NCBI GenBank assembly: GCA_947164965.1
Contig: CAMUYR010000010.1
Span: forward strand, 1-64,000
From: an uncultured Prevotella sp.
GTDB taxonomy: Bacteria > Bacteroidota > Bacteroidia > Bacteroidales > Bacteroidaceae
Reading direction: 5' to 3'
Length of the DNA: 64,000 nt
This document shows positions 17,416 through 25,188 of the stretch, in pieces. Positions within the stretch are counted from its first letter, which is position 1. Each line of letters starts with the position of its first letter. Below the pieces are notes generated by a model. The model was given only the letters and a program-made list of their open reading frames with translations. It searched no databases and was not told the origin of the DNA. A program made the translations under genes and the position numbers.

Positions 17416-17862
17416 TTATGCTTTTACTTTGAATATTGCTTTCTTTAATTCAGGAACACCGGCGATGCAGGGTGCGTGTCCGTCTTCAGGGAAGAAGATG
17501 GCCATCATACCGATTTGGCAAGTGACATAGCTGTCGGCGGCCAAGTCGGGAATCTTGGTGATATCCTTCTCCTCGTTATAGGGAGCATCGGGCAACTGGT
17601 CGCGCTGGGTATAGCCGAAGGTCTCGGCAGCCGTGATGGGTATCTGGATGTCGATCATCTTGTTGTGCGTCTCGATGACGGCCTCGTCGGGTGTCTTGCC
17701 CTTAGCCATCTGAATGTTGACGAAGAGGTCCTTGCCCTCAATCTCATGCTTGCCTGGCTCCAACGCGTTCAGGTCGTTGTGCTGCAGGAATTCCACCACC
17801 TTAGCAAACAAAGGGTTTACCGATGTGTACTTCTTTAAGTTTTCGATCTTGTCGATAATCAT
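17416..17862 (-). CDS. YhcH/YjgK/YiaL family protein
   Basis: 148 residues, the whole of a DUF386 cupin-like domain. The conserved THNKMIDIQIPITAAETFGY and MMAIFFPEDGHAPCIA carry the metal-binding residues of the family. Members are linked to sialic acid and other sugar pathways (E. coli NanQ is an anomerase; EbgC is a beta-galactosidase subunit). Here it sits between a MORN protein and glgB, so a sugar anomerase role next to glycogen synthesis is only an inference. Confidence 0.88.
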   Translation of the reverse strand: MIIDKIENLKKYTSVNPLFAKVVEFLQHNDLNALEPGKHEIEGKDLFVNIQMAKGKTPDEAVIETHNKMIDIQIPITAAETFGYTQRDQLPDAPYNEEKDITKIPDLAADSYVTCQIGMMAIFFPEDGHAPCIAGVPELKKAIFKVKA

Positions 17863-17894
17863 AATAGTTTGTATTTTTAAGTTAAACGTTTGTT

Positions 17895-19022
17895 TTAGTC
17901 TGTCTGTCGTTTGCCTCTGATATATGAGCCCTGCGCAATGATGTTACCATTACGGTCTTTCTCTACGAAGCGGCCGTCGCGACGGTCATCTACGTAGCTG
18001 CCCTCAAAGCGCTTGCCTTCCTTATCTTCCTCGATAGCCGGTCCGTGACGCTTACCGTTACGGAAGTGGCCCTTGAACTTCGAGCCGTCACTATAGCGGG
18101 CGATGCCTTCGCCGTGAATCTGTCCGTTGCGGAACTGGCCTTCAAACAGGTCGCCGTTCCTCATCGTCAGCTTACCTCTGCCGTTGGGCTTGTCGTTCTT
18201 CCATTCGCCCTGATAGGTGTTGCCGTTCTTCCATACCAGCATGCCGTTGCCCGACTTGTCGCCGTTCTGGAAGTGACCCGTATATTTGTCACCGTTGGCA
18301 AAGCGGAAGACACCCTGCCCCGTGCGCTCACCGTTCTCGTAGTCGCCCTCGTAGGTATCGCCGTTCTGGAATTTATAGATACCTTTGCCGTGCTGCACGT
18401 CGTTCTGGAACTGACCAATGTAAACATCACCGTTGGCATATTTAAAAGTGCCCTTGCCCCAGCGCTGGTTTTCCTTCCACTGACCTTCGTAGCTCGAACC
18501 GTCGCCCCAGTCATAGAATCCCTTGCCGTGTTTCTTGTCAGCCTGCCAGTCGCCTTCGTAGTAGGCACCGCTCTTGTGCGTGTAACGACCCTTGCCGTGA
18601 CGCTGGTCCTGCTTCCATTCACCATCGTACACGTCGCCGTTGTAGTAGTTCATCACACCGTGTCCCTGCTGATAGTCGCGGAACCAGAGTCCTACATATT
18701 TATTATTGTTCAGGAAATAATAGGTGCCTTGTCCGTGCTGCTGGTCCTGAAACCACTGGCCCTCGTAGCGCTCACCATCCAGAAATGTATAGATGCCGAA
18801 GCCCTGACGCTTGCCTTTCACGTATTCACCCTCGTATGTATTGCCGTTCTTCCAGACGGTCTTACCTTTGCCTTGCGGCTTGCCGGCTTGCATCTCGCCG
18901 TTATATTCGCCTCCGTCCTTCGTGTGATACGTACCCAACGATATCTTCTGGGCCTGCACAGAGAAGGTTGCGAAAGCGGTAAAACTCAATAAAAAATATC
19001 TTAGATTCATTGCTTTGTTCAT
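17895..19022 (-). CDS. Secreted MORN-repeat protein
   Basis: 375 residues from the ATG at 19022, which places a signal peptide (MNKAMNLRYFLLSFTAFATFSVQA) at the N-terminus; 19010 is a possible later start. The frame stays open further upstream but that would break the signal peptide and run past the promoter. After the signal the protein is almost only MORN repeats, about 14-15 units of 23 residues with the pattern YEGEW...G.G.....G. Such sheets bind lipids or proteins in other systems. Its role is not known. The gene has its own promoter, back-to-back with that of kdsB. Confidence 0.85.
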   Translation of the reverse strand: MNKAMNLRYFLLSFTAFATFSVQAQKISLGTYHTKDGGEYNGEMQAGKPQGKGKTVWKNGNTYEGEYVKGKRQGFGIYTFLDGERYEGQWFQDQQHGQGTYYFLNNNKYVGLWFRDYQQGHGVMNYYNGDVYDGEWKQDQRHGKGRYTHKSGAYYEGDWQADKKHGKGFYDWGDGSSYEGQWKENQRWGKGTFKYANGDVYIGQFQNDVQHGKGIYKFQNGDTYEGDYENGERTGQGVFRFANGDKYTGHFQNGDKSGNGMLVWKNGNTYQGEWKNDKPNGRGKLTMRNGDLFEGQFRNGQIHGEGIARYSDGSKFKGHFRNGKRHGPAIEEDKEGKRFEGSYVDDRRDGRFVEKDRNGNIIAQGSYIRGKRQTD

Positions 19023-19033
19023 TTTTAACCTTA

Positions 19034-19065
19034 CAAAAGTATGGAAAATTTTCGAGACCTCCAAA
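19034..19065 (-). promoter_or_regulatory. Promoter of the MORN gene
   Basis: On the minus strand TTTG (19065-19062), 20 bases, then TACTTTTG (19041-19034), a full match to the Bacteroidota -33/-7 pattern. The start codon lies only 11 bases beyond the -7 box, so the leader must be very short. Confidence 0.75.
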
Positions 19066-19080
19066 TTTTTATTCAAACTA

Positions 19081-19112
19081 TTGGTATTTTTTTCAATTAT
19101 TTACTATCTTTG
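19081..19112 (+). promoter_or_regulatory. Promoter of the kdsB operon
   Basis: TTG at 19081-19083, 21 bases, then TATCTTTG at 19105-19112. The ATG of kdsB is 21 bases beyond. Divergent from the MORN promoter. Confidence 0.75.
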
Positions 19113-19133
19113 CAAGCAAATTAAGAAAACAAC

Positions 19134-19904
19134 ATGAAATTTATCGCTATCATTCCAGCCCGTTACGCCTCAACGCGTTTTCCAGGCAAGCCACTGGCCA
19201 TACTAGGTGGCAAGACTGTCATCCAGAGAGTTTACGAACAGGTGAGCCGCGTGCTCGACGATGTCTATGTAGCCACCGACGACGACCGCATCTTCCAGTG
19301 TGTCGAGCAGTTTGGCGGACGTGTTGTCATGACGCGCTCCGACCATAAGAGCGGAACGGACCGTATAGAGGAAGCGGTGGAGAAGATACAGACGGATGCC
19401 GACGTGGTCATCAACGTGCAAGGCGACGAGCCCTTCATCCAGCCCTCGCAGATTGAGACGCTGATGCATCTCTTCGACATACCCAGTACACAGATCGGTA
19501 CCTTGGGCAAGCACTTCGAATCGATGGAGGCTGTGGAGAATCCCAACTCTCCGAAGATTGTTACCGACCAGCGCGGCTTCGCCCTCTATTTCAGCCGTAG
19601 CATCATACCATATATAAGAGGTGTAGAGCGCAACGAGTGGTTCGACAAATTTCCCTACCTGAAACACCTGGGCATCTATGCCTACCGCCGTGAGGTGTTA
19701 CGCGAGATTACGCTACTACCTCAGAGCTCGCTGGAGTGTGCCGAGAGTCTGGAGCAGCTCCGCTGGTTGCAGAACGGCTATCGCATCCGCGTTGGAATCA
19801 CCGAGGTGGAGACTGTTGGTATCGACACGCCCGAGGATCTGGCTCACGCCGAAGCCATATTGACTGACCCGTCGTCATTTTTCACTAAAAAATCCACACG
19901 ATAA
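19134..19904 (+). CDS. kdsB: 3-deoxy-manno-octulosonate cytidylyltransferase (CMP-KDO synthetase)
   Basis: Activates KDO with CTP for building the inner core of lipopolysaccharide; cytoplasmic. 256 residues, normal length. The N-terminal signature IIPARYASTRFPGKPLA, the VINVQGDEPFI motif and KHLGIYAYRREVL are all present. First gene of a plus-strand row; its TAA overlaps the ATG of the next gene (TAATG). Confidence 0.97.
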   Translation: MKFIAIIPARYASTRFPGKPLAILGGKTVIQRVYEQVSRVLDDVYVATDDDRIFQCVEQFGGRVVMTRSDHKSGTDRIEEAVEKIQTDADVVINVQGDEPFIQPSQIETLMHLFDIPSTQIGTLGKHFESMEAVENPNSPKIVTDQRGFALYFSRSIIPYIRGVERNEWFDKFPYLKHLGIYAYRREVLREITLLPQSSLECAESLEQLRWLQNGYRIRVGITEVETVGIDTPEDLAHAEAILTDPSSFFTKKSTR

Positions 19905-21634
19905 TGAAACGAATCCTATTAATCCTTTTTGCCCTGATGAGCCTGTCAACTGCCACGATGGCCAAGAAGCCCCTCAGCGTCACACTCCAACTGTTGGAGA
20001 CATCCGACGTGCACGGTGCTTTCTTCCCTTATAATTTTGTAGAGCGTCGTCCTATGGCCGGCACGATGGCCCGCGTCAGCACTTACATCAAGCAACAGCG
20101 TCAGAAGTATGGCAAGAACGTCATCCTGCTGGAGAACGGCGACATACTGCAAGGTCAGCCGACGTGCTATTTCACCAACTTCATCGACACACAAAAGACA
20201 AATATTGCCGCCGAGGTGGTCAACTACATGAAATACGACGCCCAGACGTTTGGTAATCACGATGTCGAGACTGGCCATCCCGTATACGACAAGTGGATCA
20301 GTGAGGTTCAGTGTCCTACCTTGGGCGCTAACATCATCGATACCAAGACGGGCAAGCCTTATGTCAAGCCGTATATCATTCTTGAGCGCCAAGGTGTTCG
20401 CGTTGCCGTCTTAGGTATGCTCACCCCCGCCATTCCCAACTGGTTGCCCGTCAGCCTGTGGACGGGACTCCGTTTTCAGGAGATGGTCAGTTGCGCACGC
20501 GAGTATGTGAAGATACTAAAGGAACAGGAGCATGCCGACGTCATCATTGGTCTCTTCCACAGCGGCTGGGACGGTGGTATCGTCACACCCGAATACGAGG
20601 AGGATGCCACCAAGCGCATCGCTGAAGAGGTAGAGGGCTTCGATGTTATCTTCTTCGGTCACGACCACCGCGAGCGTATGGAGCAGACGGCTAACGGCAC
20701 GCTGTGTCTCGACCCTTCGAACAATGCGCTCAAGGTGTCGCAGGCAACACTCACGCTCACCTATTACGGTAAGAAGAAGGGCTGGCGCGTCAGCAAGAAG
20801 GAGGGCGCCATCGTCGACGTCCGCGGTCTTGATACCGACCCCGACTATATGGATCATTTCAAGATGCACATGGACCGCGTGAAGCAGTATGTGGAGCGTC
20901 AGATCGGTACCTTTACGTGTGATATGAACTCACGCGACGCCTTCTTCGGTTCGTCGTCGTTTACCGACTATATCCACCAGTTGCAACTGGAAGAGACGCA
21001 TGCCGACGTATCGTTCAATGCGCCCCTCGTCTTCGACACGAAGATCAAGGCGGGACCGGTCTACATGAGCGACATGTTCAAGCTCTACCGTTACGAGAAC
21101 TCCATCTACGTGCTTCGCATGACGGGTGCCGAAATCCGCCGCCATCTGGAGATGAGCTACGACCTCTGGGTCAACACGATGACGAGTGCCGACGATCATA
21201 TCATGCAGCTGTCGGCCAAGACGAATATCGACACGCAGCGCATGGGATTCAAGAACCTCACGTTTAACTTCGACTCTGCGGCAGGCATCGACTACGAGGT
21301 CGACGTCACCAAGCCCGACGGACAGAAGGTACATATCCTGCAGTTCACCGACGGACGCCCCTTCGACGAACGTGCGTGGTACCGTGTGGCCATGAACAGC
21401 TATCGCGGCAACGGTGGCGGCGAGCTGCTCACGCATGGTGCAGGCATTCCGCACGACAGCATCCAGTCACGCATCGAATATATGAGTCAGTACGACCAGC
21501 GCCGTTATCTCACGCAGAAGATTGAGCGTGAGAAAAACATCACGCCCAAGGCCCTCAACAACTGGCGTTTCGTGCCCGAAGCTTGGGCTAAGCCAGCACT
21601 CGAGCGCGACCGCAAACTGATTTTTAAAGATTAA
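19904..21634 (+). CDS. Exported 5'-nucleotidase/2',3'-cyclic phosphodiesterase-like metallophosphatase
   Basis: 576 residues with a signal peptide (MKRILLILFALMSLSTATMA). The metallophosphatase domain shows the metal ligands ETSDVHG, QTFGNHDVETG and FFGHDHRERM. The C-terminal half matches the 5'-nucleotidase specificity domain (AMNSYRGNGGGELLTHGAG). Enzymes of this type release nucleosides and phosphate from nucleotides in the periplasm. It overlaps kdsB by one base and is followed by nudC after 10 bases; both neighbours also act on nucleotides. Confidence 0.92.
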   Translation: MKRILLILFALMSLSTATMAKKPLSVTLQLLETSDVHGAFFPYNFVERRPMAGTMARVSTYIKQQRQKYGKNVILLENGDILQGQPTCYFTNFIDTQKTNIAAEVVNYMKYDAQTFGNHDVETGHPVYDKWISEVQCPTLGANIIDTKTGKPYVKPYIILERQGVRVAVLGMLTPAIPNWLPVSLWTGLRFQEMVSCAREYVKILKEQEHADVIIGLFHSGWDGGIVTPEYEEDATKRIAEEVEGFDVIFFGHDHRERMEQTANGTLCLDPSNNALKVSQATLTLTYYGKKKGWRVSKKEGAIVDVRGLDTDPDYMDHFKMHMDRVKQYVERQIGTFTCDMNSRDAFFGSSSFTDYIHQLQLEETHADVSFNAPLVFDTKIKAGPVYMSDMFKLYRYENSIYVLRMTGAEIRRHLEMSYDLWVNTMTSADDHIMQLSAKTNIDTQRMGFKNLTFNFDSAAGIDYEVDVTKPDGQKVHILQFTDGRPFDERAWYRVAMNSYRGNGGGELLTHGAGIPHDSIQSRIEYMSQYDQRRYLTQKIEREKNITPKALNNWRFVPEAWAKPALERDRKLIFKD

Positions 21635-21644
21635 ACATTAAATT

Positions 21645-22400
21645 GTGAAATACTTCGTTTTTTGCCAGACCGACCTCGTGTTGGAGAAAGTGGGCGACAG
21701 CTATCAGATTCCACAGGAACCTCCCGTCGAGACGAAGGCCTGGACAACAGTCATGAATATCGACGGCAACAAGGCCTATCGTATCGACCAGCCGATTATG
21801 GGTTCCGAGCGTTACGAGATGTGCCCGCTGCGCCAGAGTTACTATAAGCTGCCTGAGTCCGACTATCTGCAGGCAGGCAAGTGTCAGGAACTGCTCTATT
21901 GGGACCAGAATACACGCTTCTGCGGAGTCTGTGGCGGACCCATGCATTTCGACACGCCCATCTCCAAGAAGTGCGACCATTGCGGCAAGGAGTGGTGGCC
22001 CCAACTGGCCATCGCCATCATCGTGCTCATCCGCCGTCAGAGTCACGACGGACGCGAAGAAGTGTTGCTGGTGCATGCCAACAGTTTTCGCGACAACCAC
22101 TACGGACTGGTGGCAGGCTTCGTAGAGACAGGCGAGACGCTGGAGGAGGCCGTCCATCGTGAGGTGATGGAGGAAACGGGACTACACATCAAAAACCTGC
22201 GCTACTTCGCCAGCCAGCCTTGGCCCTATCCCTGCGGACTGATGGTTGGCTTCACCGCCGACTACGACGGAGGAAAGATTCACCTGCAGCGCTCCGAGTT
22301 GTCCAAGGGTTCGTGGTTCGACCGCGACCACCTGCCGCACATCCCTGAGAAACTCTCCATTGCCCGTCATCTCATCGACGACTGGTTGGAAAAACAATGA
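21645..22400 (+). CDS. nudC: NAD(+)/NADH diphosphatase (Nudix)
   Basis: 251 residues from a GTG start. Zinc-ribbon cysteines are at about 93-115 (CGVCGG...KKCDHCGKEWWP). The Nudix box GFVETGETLEEAVHREVMEE is at about 159-178, and SQPWPYPCGLMVGF is the NudC-specific stretch after it. The enzyme splits NADH to NMNH and AMP and removes NAD caps from RNA. It is in the kdsB row. Confidence 0.93.
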   Translation: MKYFVFCQTDLVLEKVGDSYQIPQEPPVETKAWTTVMNIDGNKAYRIDQPIMGSERYEMCPLRQSYYKLPESDYLQAGKCQELLYWDQNTRFCGVCGGPMHFDTPISKKCDHCGKEWWPQLAIAIIVLIRRQSHDGREEVLLVHANSFRDNHYGLVAGFVETGETLEEAVHREVMEETGLHIKNLRYFASQPWPYPCGLMVGFTADYDGGKIHLQRSELSKGSWFDRDHLPHIPEKLSIARHLIDDWLEKQ

Positions 22401-22419
22401 AGAAAGGACACGCAAAACA

Positions 22420-23799
22420 TTGAAGAACAAAATTTACATTTCGGATATTCTCGTCGTACTCTTCCTCGCCGTCATCCATCCGCTGATGCCCTGGAAGAGT
22501 CACCTACCCTGTATTCCTGACAAGGTGGAGATTCTCTATCGCCAACCCCTTCAGGGCGACACCACCTTATTAGATAAGGAGATAGCCGAAGCCGACTATT
22601 ATCTGCGCGTCCACACCGTAACCGACGACGGCTACAACCTCGTGGCACAACACGCCACACAACTGCGCCGGAAGCGTTCACGACTGGCTCAGCAGACCGA
22701 CACCGCCCGACAGTTCATCGCCCGTCGGCGCATAGCGGCCAAAGACCGTCCACTCGTTGCCGTCCGCACCAACGGGGGCTATTGGCGGGCAGGCCACTTC
22801 CACGTCGGCCCGCTCACCGGCAAAGCCATCCAGCGCGACCACGAAGGGCGTATCGTCAGCCTCGTGCTCGACCGCGACAGCATCATCAGCGCCATCCGTA
22901 TCGACTCGCTGGGCACATACGAAGGACAGATGGACCGCTGGCTGATGGCACAAGGTCAGGGCACCTTCGACGCCCGCGACGGCTCACACTACGAGGGATT
23001 CTACGAAGACGACCAGCGCCAGGGCTTCGGTTTCGAGTCGTCGCCCCACCATCAGTTGCGCGTGGGCACGTGGCGGCGTGACAAGTTCCTGGGCGAGAAA
23101 CTCAAGTACACCAACGAGCGCATCTACGGCATCGACATCTCGCGCTATCAGCACGAACAGGGACGCCACCGCTTCGGCATCAACTGGCGTCAGCTGCGCA
23201 TCACGTCGCTGGGCAAGCGCCACAACACCGAGGGTCGCACCTACCCCGTCTCCTTCGTTTACATCAAGGCCACCGAGGCCACCAGCATTCGCAACCGCTA
23301 CTTTGCACAGGACTATACCAACGCCCGTCGGCAGGGCATCCACGTAGGCGTCTACCACTTCTTCTCGCTGCGCACGTCGCCTCAGGATCAGGCTAAGTAT
23401 TTCCTGCAGAACAGCATCATCCGTCACGACGACTTCCCGCCCGTGCTCGATGTCGAGCCCTCCGATGCCCAGATTGAGGCCATCGGTGGTGGCGACGAGC
23501 TGCTGCGCCGCGTGCGCATCTGGTTGCAGATCGTCGAACAGCGCACCAACAAGCGCCCTATTCTCTACGTCAGCCAGATGTTCATCAATAAATATATGGC
23601 CAACGCCGATGACATCAAAAAACATTACAATGTCTGGATTGCACGCTATGGCGAATACAAGCCCGACGTCAAGCTGGTCTACTGGCAGTTGTGCCCCGAC
23701 GGTCGCGTCAACGGCATCAACACATTAGTCGATATCAATGTTTTTAATGGTTATCAGATGCAGTTCGACGAGTTCGTCCGCACCGGTTTCCATCAGTAG
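22420..23799 (+). CDS. Membrane-anchored MORN/GH25 lysozyme
   Basis: 459 residues if it starts at the TTG at 22420, which gives a membrane anchor (IYISDILVVLFLAVIHPL) and has AGAAAGGA upstream; the first ATG, 22486, would cut the anchor off. The frame is open further left only as overlap with nudC. Residues about 164-225 hold MORN-like repeats (GTYEGQMDRWL, SHYEGFYEDDQRQGFGFE). From about 237 is the GH25 muramidase domain with GIDISRYQ, YIKATEAT, GVYHFFS and PPVLDVEPSD, which include the catalytic acids. It probably cuts peptidoglycan in the periplasm. It overlaps trmN6 tail to tail by 7 bases. Confidence 0.85.
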   Translation: MKNKIYISDILVVLFLAVIHPLMPWKSHLPCIPDKVEILYRQPLQGDTTLLDKEIAEADYYLRVHTVTDDGYNLVAQHATQLRRKRSRLAQQTDTARQFIARRRIAAKDRPLVAVRTNGGYWRAGHFHVGPLTGKAIQRDHEGRIVSLVLDRDSIISAIRIDSLGTYEGQMDRWLMAQGQGTFDARDGSHYEGFYEDDQRQGFGFESSPHHQLRVGTWRRDKFLGEKLKYTNERIYGIDISRYQHEQGRHRFGINWRQLRITSLGKRHNTEGRTYPVSFVYIKATEATSIRNRYFAQDYTNARRQGIHVGVYHFFSLRTSPQDQAKYFLQNSIIRHDDFPPVLDVEPSDAQIEAIGGGDELLRRVRIWLQIVEQRTNKRPILYVSQMFINKYMANADDIKKHYNVWIARYGEYKPDVKLVYWQLCPDGRVNGINTLVDINVFNGYQMQFDEFVRTGFHQ

Positions 23800-24476
23800 A
23801 GATAGAAGTCGCCCGTCAGCATCTTATAGCGCTCGTCACCAATCGTCATCTCTTCCTTCACACATTCGCAGGGCCGTTTGCGGAATGCCAGCAGATAGCG
23901 CTTCGGCGGCTTGCGTGTCGTCGTGCGCACGGCACACACACGGCTGGGGAAGAACCCGCGGATGATGGCTTCGTCCTCCATGCGTTTGCGGTAGTCGAAC
24001 GGCACCACCACACTCATCTCACCTTCGTCCGTCAGCAGCCGCCATCCCGCCTCCATCAGCTCGCGATACGTCAGCGTCTCGGCATGCCGCGCTATGTTGC
24101 GCTGAGCGTCAGGCGCGTGCAGCGCGTCGATAAAGAAGGGCGGGTTGCTCACCACTGCGTCATACAGTCCCTCGTGCTGCTGCACACTACCCTCCTCCAC
24201 ACTGACACGTGCCGCAAAGGGCGATGCCGCCACGTTCTCCCGCGCCTGCATCACAGCCCCCTCGTCTATGTCCAGAGCCGTCACCAGTGCACTGTCGTAG
24301 CGTTGCGCCATCATCAGCGCTATCACGCCCGTTCCGGTACCGACGTCAAGCACCCGCGCGCCGCCAGCGTCACCCCTGGGCACTTCCGCCCAGGCACCCA
24401 GCAGCACGCCGTCGGTGCCCACCTTCATGGCGCACCGCTCCTGCCGCACCGTAAACCGTTTGAATTCAAAGCTCAT
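23793..24476 (-). CDS. trmN6: tRNA1(Val) (adenine(37)-N6)-methyltransferase
   Basis: 227 residues. A Rossmann methyltransferase with the SAM-binding VLDVGTGTGVIALMMAQR and the adenine-N6 motif SNPPFFIDALHAPD, typical of TrmN6 (YfiC). It modifies A37 of tRNA-Val. Its ATG overlaps the stop of the upstream secreted-protein gene (TAATG), so the two are co-transcribed. Confidence 0.9.
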   Translation of the reverse strand: MSFEFKRFTVRQERCAMKVGTDGVLLGAWAEVPRGDAGGARVLDVGTGTGVIALMMAQRYDSALVTALDIDEGAVMQARENVAASPFAARVSVEEGSVQQHEGLYDAVVSNPPFFIDALHAPDAQRNIARHAETLTYRELMEAGWRLLTDEGEMSVVVPFDYRKRMEDEAIIRGFFPSRVCAVRTTTRKPPKRYLLAFRKRPCECVKEEMTIGDERYKMLTGDFYLY

Positions 24477-25087
24477 TACAAATGTTGGTTGTTGTCGATT
24501 GACTTAAAGATAGTCATGATAGACTTGGACGAGGCGATGCGGCTGTCGTATTCGCTGCGATACTTGGCAGGAACGGTCTTGCCCTGATAGACGGTCTTGA
24601 AGTCGCCCTGCAACAGTGTGCGCTGCTTGATGAGCACGTCGATGAGACGGCCCTGATGGAAATAGAAGCGGTATTCGTATTCGAGGTTGTTGATGACGTC
24701 GGGCTCAAGGGAATAGATGAACTGGATGCGTCCCTGACGGTCGTAGAGATACTCCTGATAATACTCGCGGACGGCGAAGTTATACTTCTGTGTGGCGAAG
24801 TCGAGACGGAGATCGGCATATATCTGGTCATCGGTCTTGCGCTCCTCGCGATAGAACATCTGCAGCGTTTCCTCGTGATAGCCGGTGGCGGGAAGGTTCT
24901 GTTTGGTGACAACGGTGAAGGTCTGGGGCACGGGATACTGTGCGCCCGACTTCTCGCTTTCCTCCATCTGCTGTATTTGCGCCTTGATGTCGGCATAATG
25001 CTGACGTATGGTCTGCTTGGCGTCCTGTGCCTGAGCTGTTAGTGCGCCCGTCAGGAGCATGGTCACGAATAAAATGGTCTGTTTCAT
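24476..25087 (-). CDS. Secreted protein of unknown function
   Basis: 203 residues with a signal peptide (MKQTILFVTMLLTGALTAQAQ). The mature part begins with a helix (IRQHYADIKAQIQQMEESEK) and continues with beta-rich, Tyr-rich sequence (YQEYLYDRQGRIQFIYSLEP). I do not recognise a named family; it looks like the small periplasmic proteins common in Bacteroidales. It is the promoter-proximal gene ahead of trmN6, with one base of overlap. Confidence 0.8.
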   Translation of the reverse strand: MKQTILFVTMLLTGALTAQAQDAKQTIRQHYADIKAQIQQMEESEKSGAQYPVPQTFTVVTKQNLPATGYHEETLQMFYREERKTDDQIYADLRLDFATQKYNFAVREYYQEYLYDRQGRIQFIYSLEPDVINNLEYEYRFYFHQGRLIDVLIKQRTLLQGDFKTVYQGKTVPAKYRSEYDSRIASSKSIMTIFKSIDNNQHL

Positions 25088-25114
25088 TTTCTTTCAATTA
25101 GGTTTTGGTGCGTG

Positions 25115-25122
25115 CAAAGATA
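25115..25122 (-). promoter_or_regulatory. -7 box of the secreted-protein/trmN6 operon
   Basis: The minus strand reads TATCTTTG, 27 bases before the ATG at 25087. No clear -33 partner. Confidence 0.5.
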
Positions 25123-25140
25123 ATAAAAAAAGGTGAAATG

Positions 25141-25172
25141 TTTGGTAGTTCGGCTGATTTTTTGTAATTTTG
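25141..25172 (+). promoter_or_regulatory. Promoter of lon
   Basis: TTTG at 25141-25144, 20 bases, TAATTTTG at 25165-25172. The ATG follows 16 bases later. I see no inverted repeat of the CIRCE heat-shock type. Confidence 0.75.
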
Positions 25173-25188
25173 CAGCCCAATTAGAATT

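Noticed and set aside
14977..17448. An 823-codon plus-strand frame opposite the branching enzyme
   Set aside because: It mirrors glgB codon for codon, lacks any family motif, and crosses three well-supported minus-strand genes.
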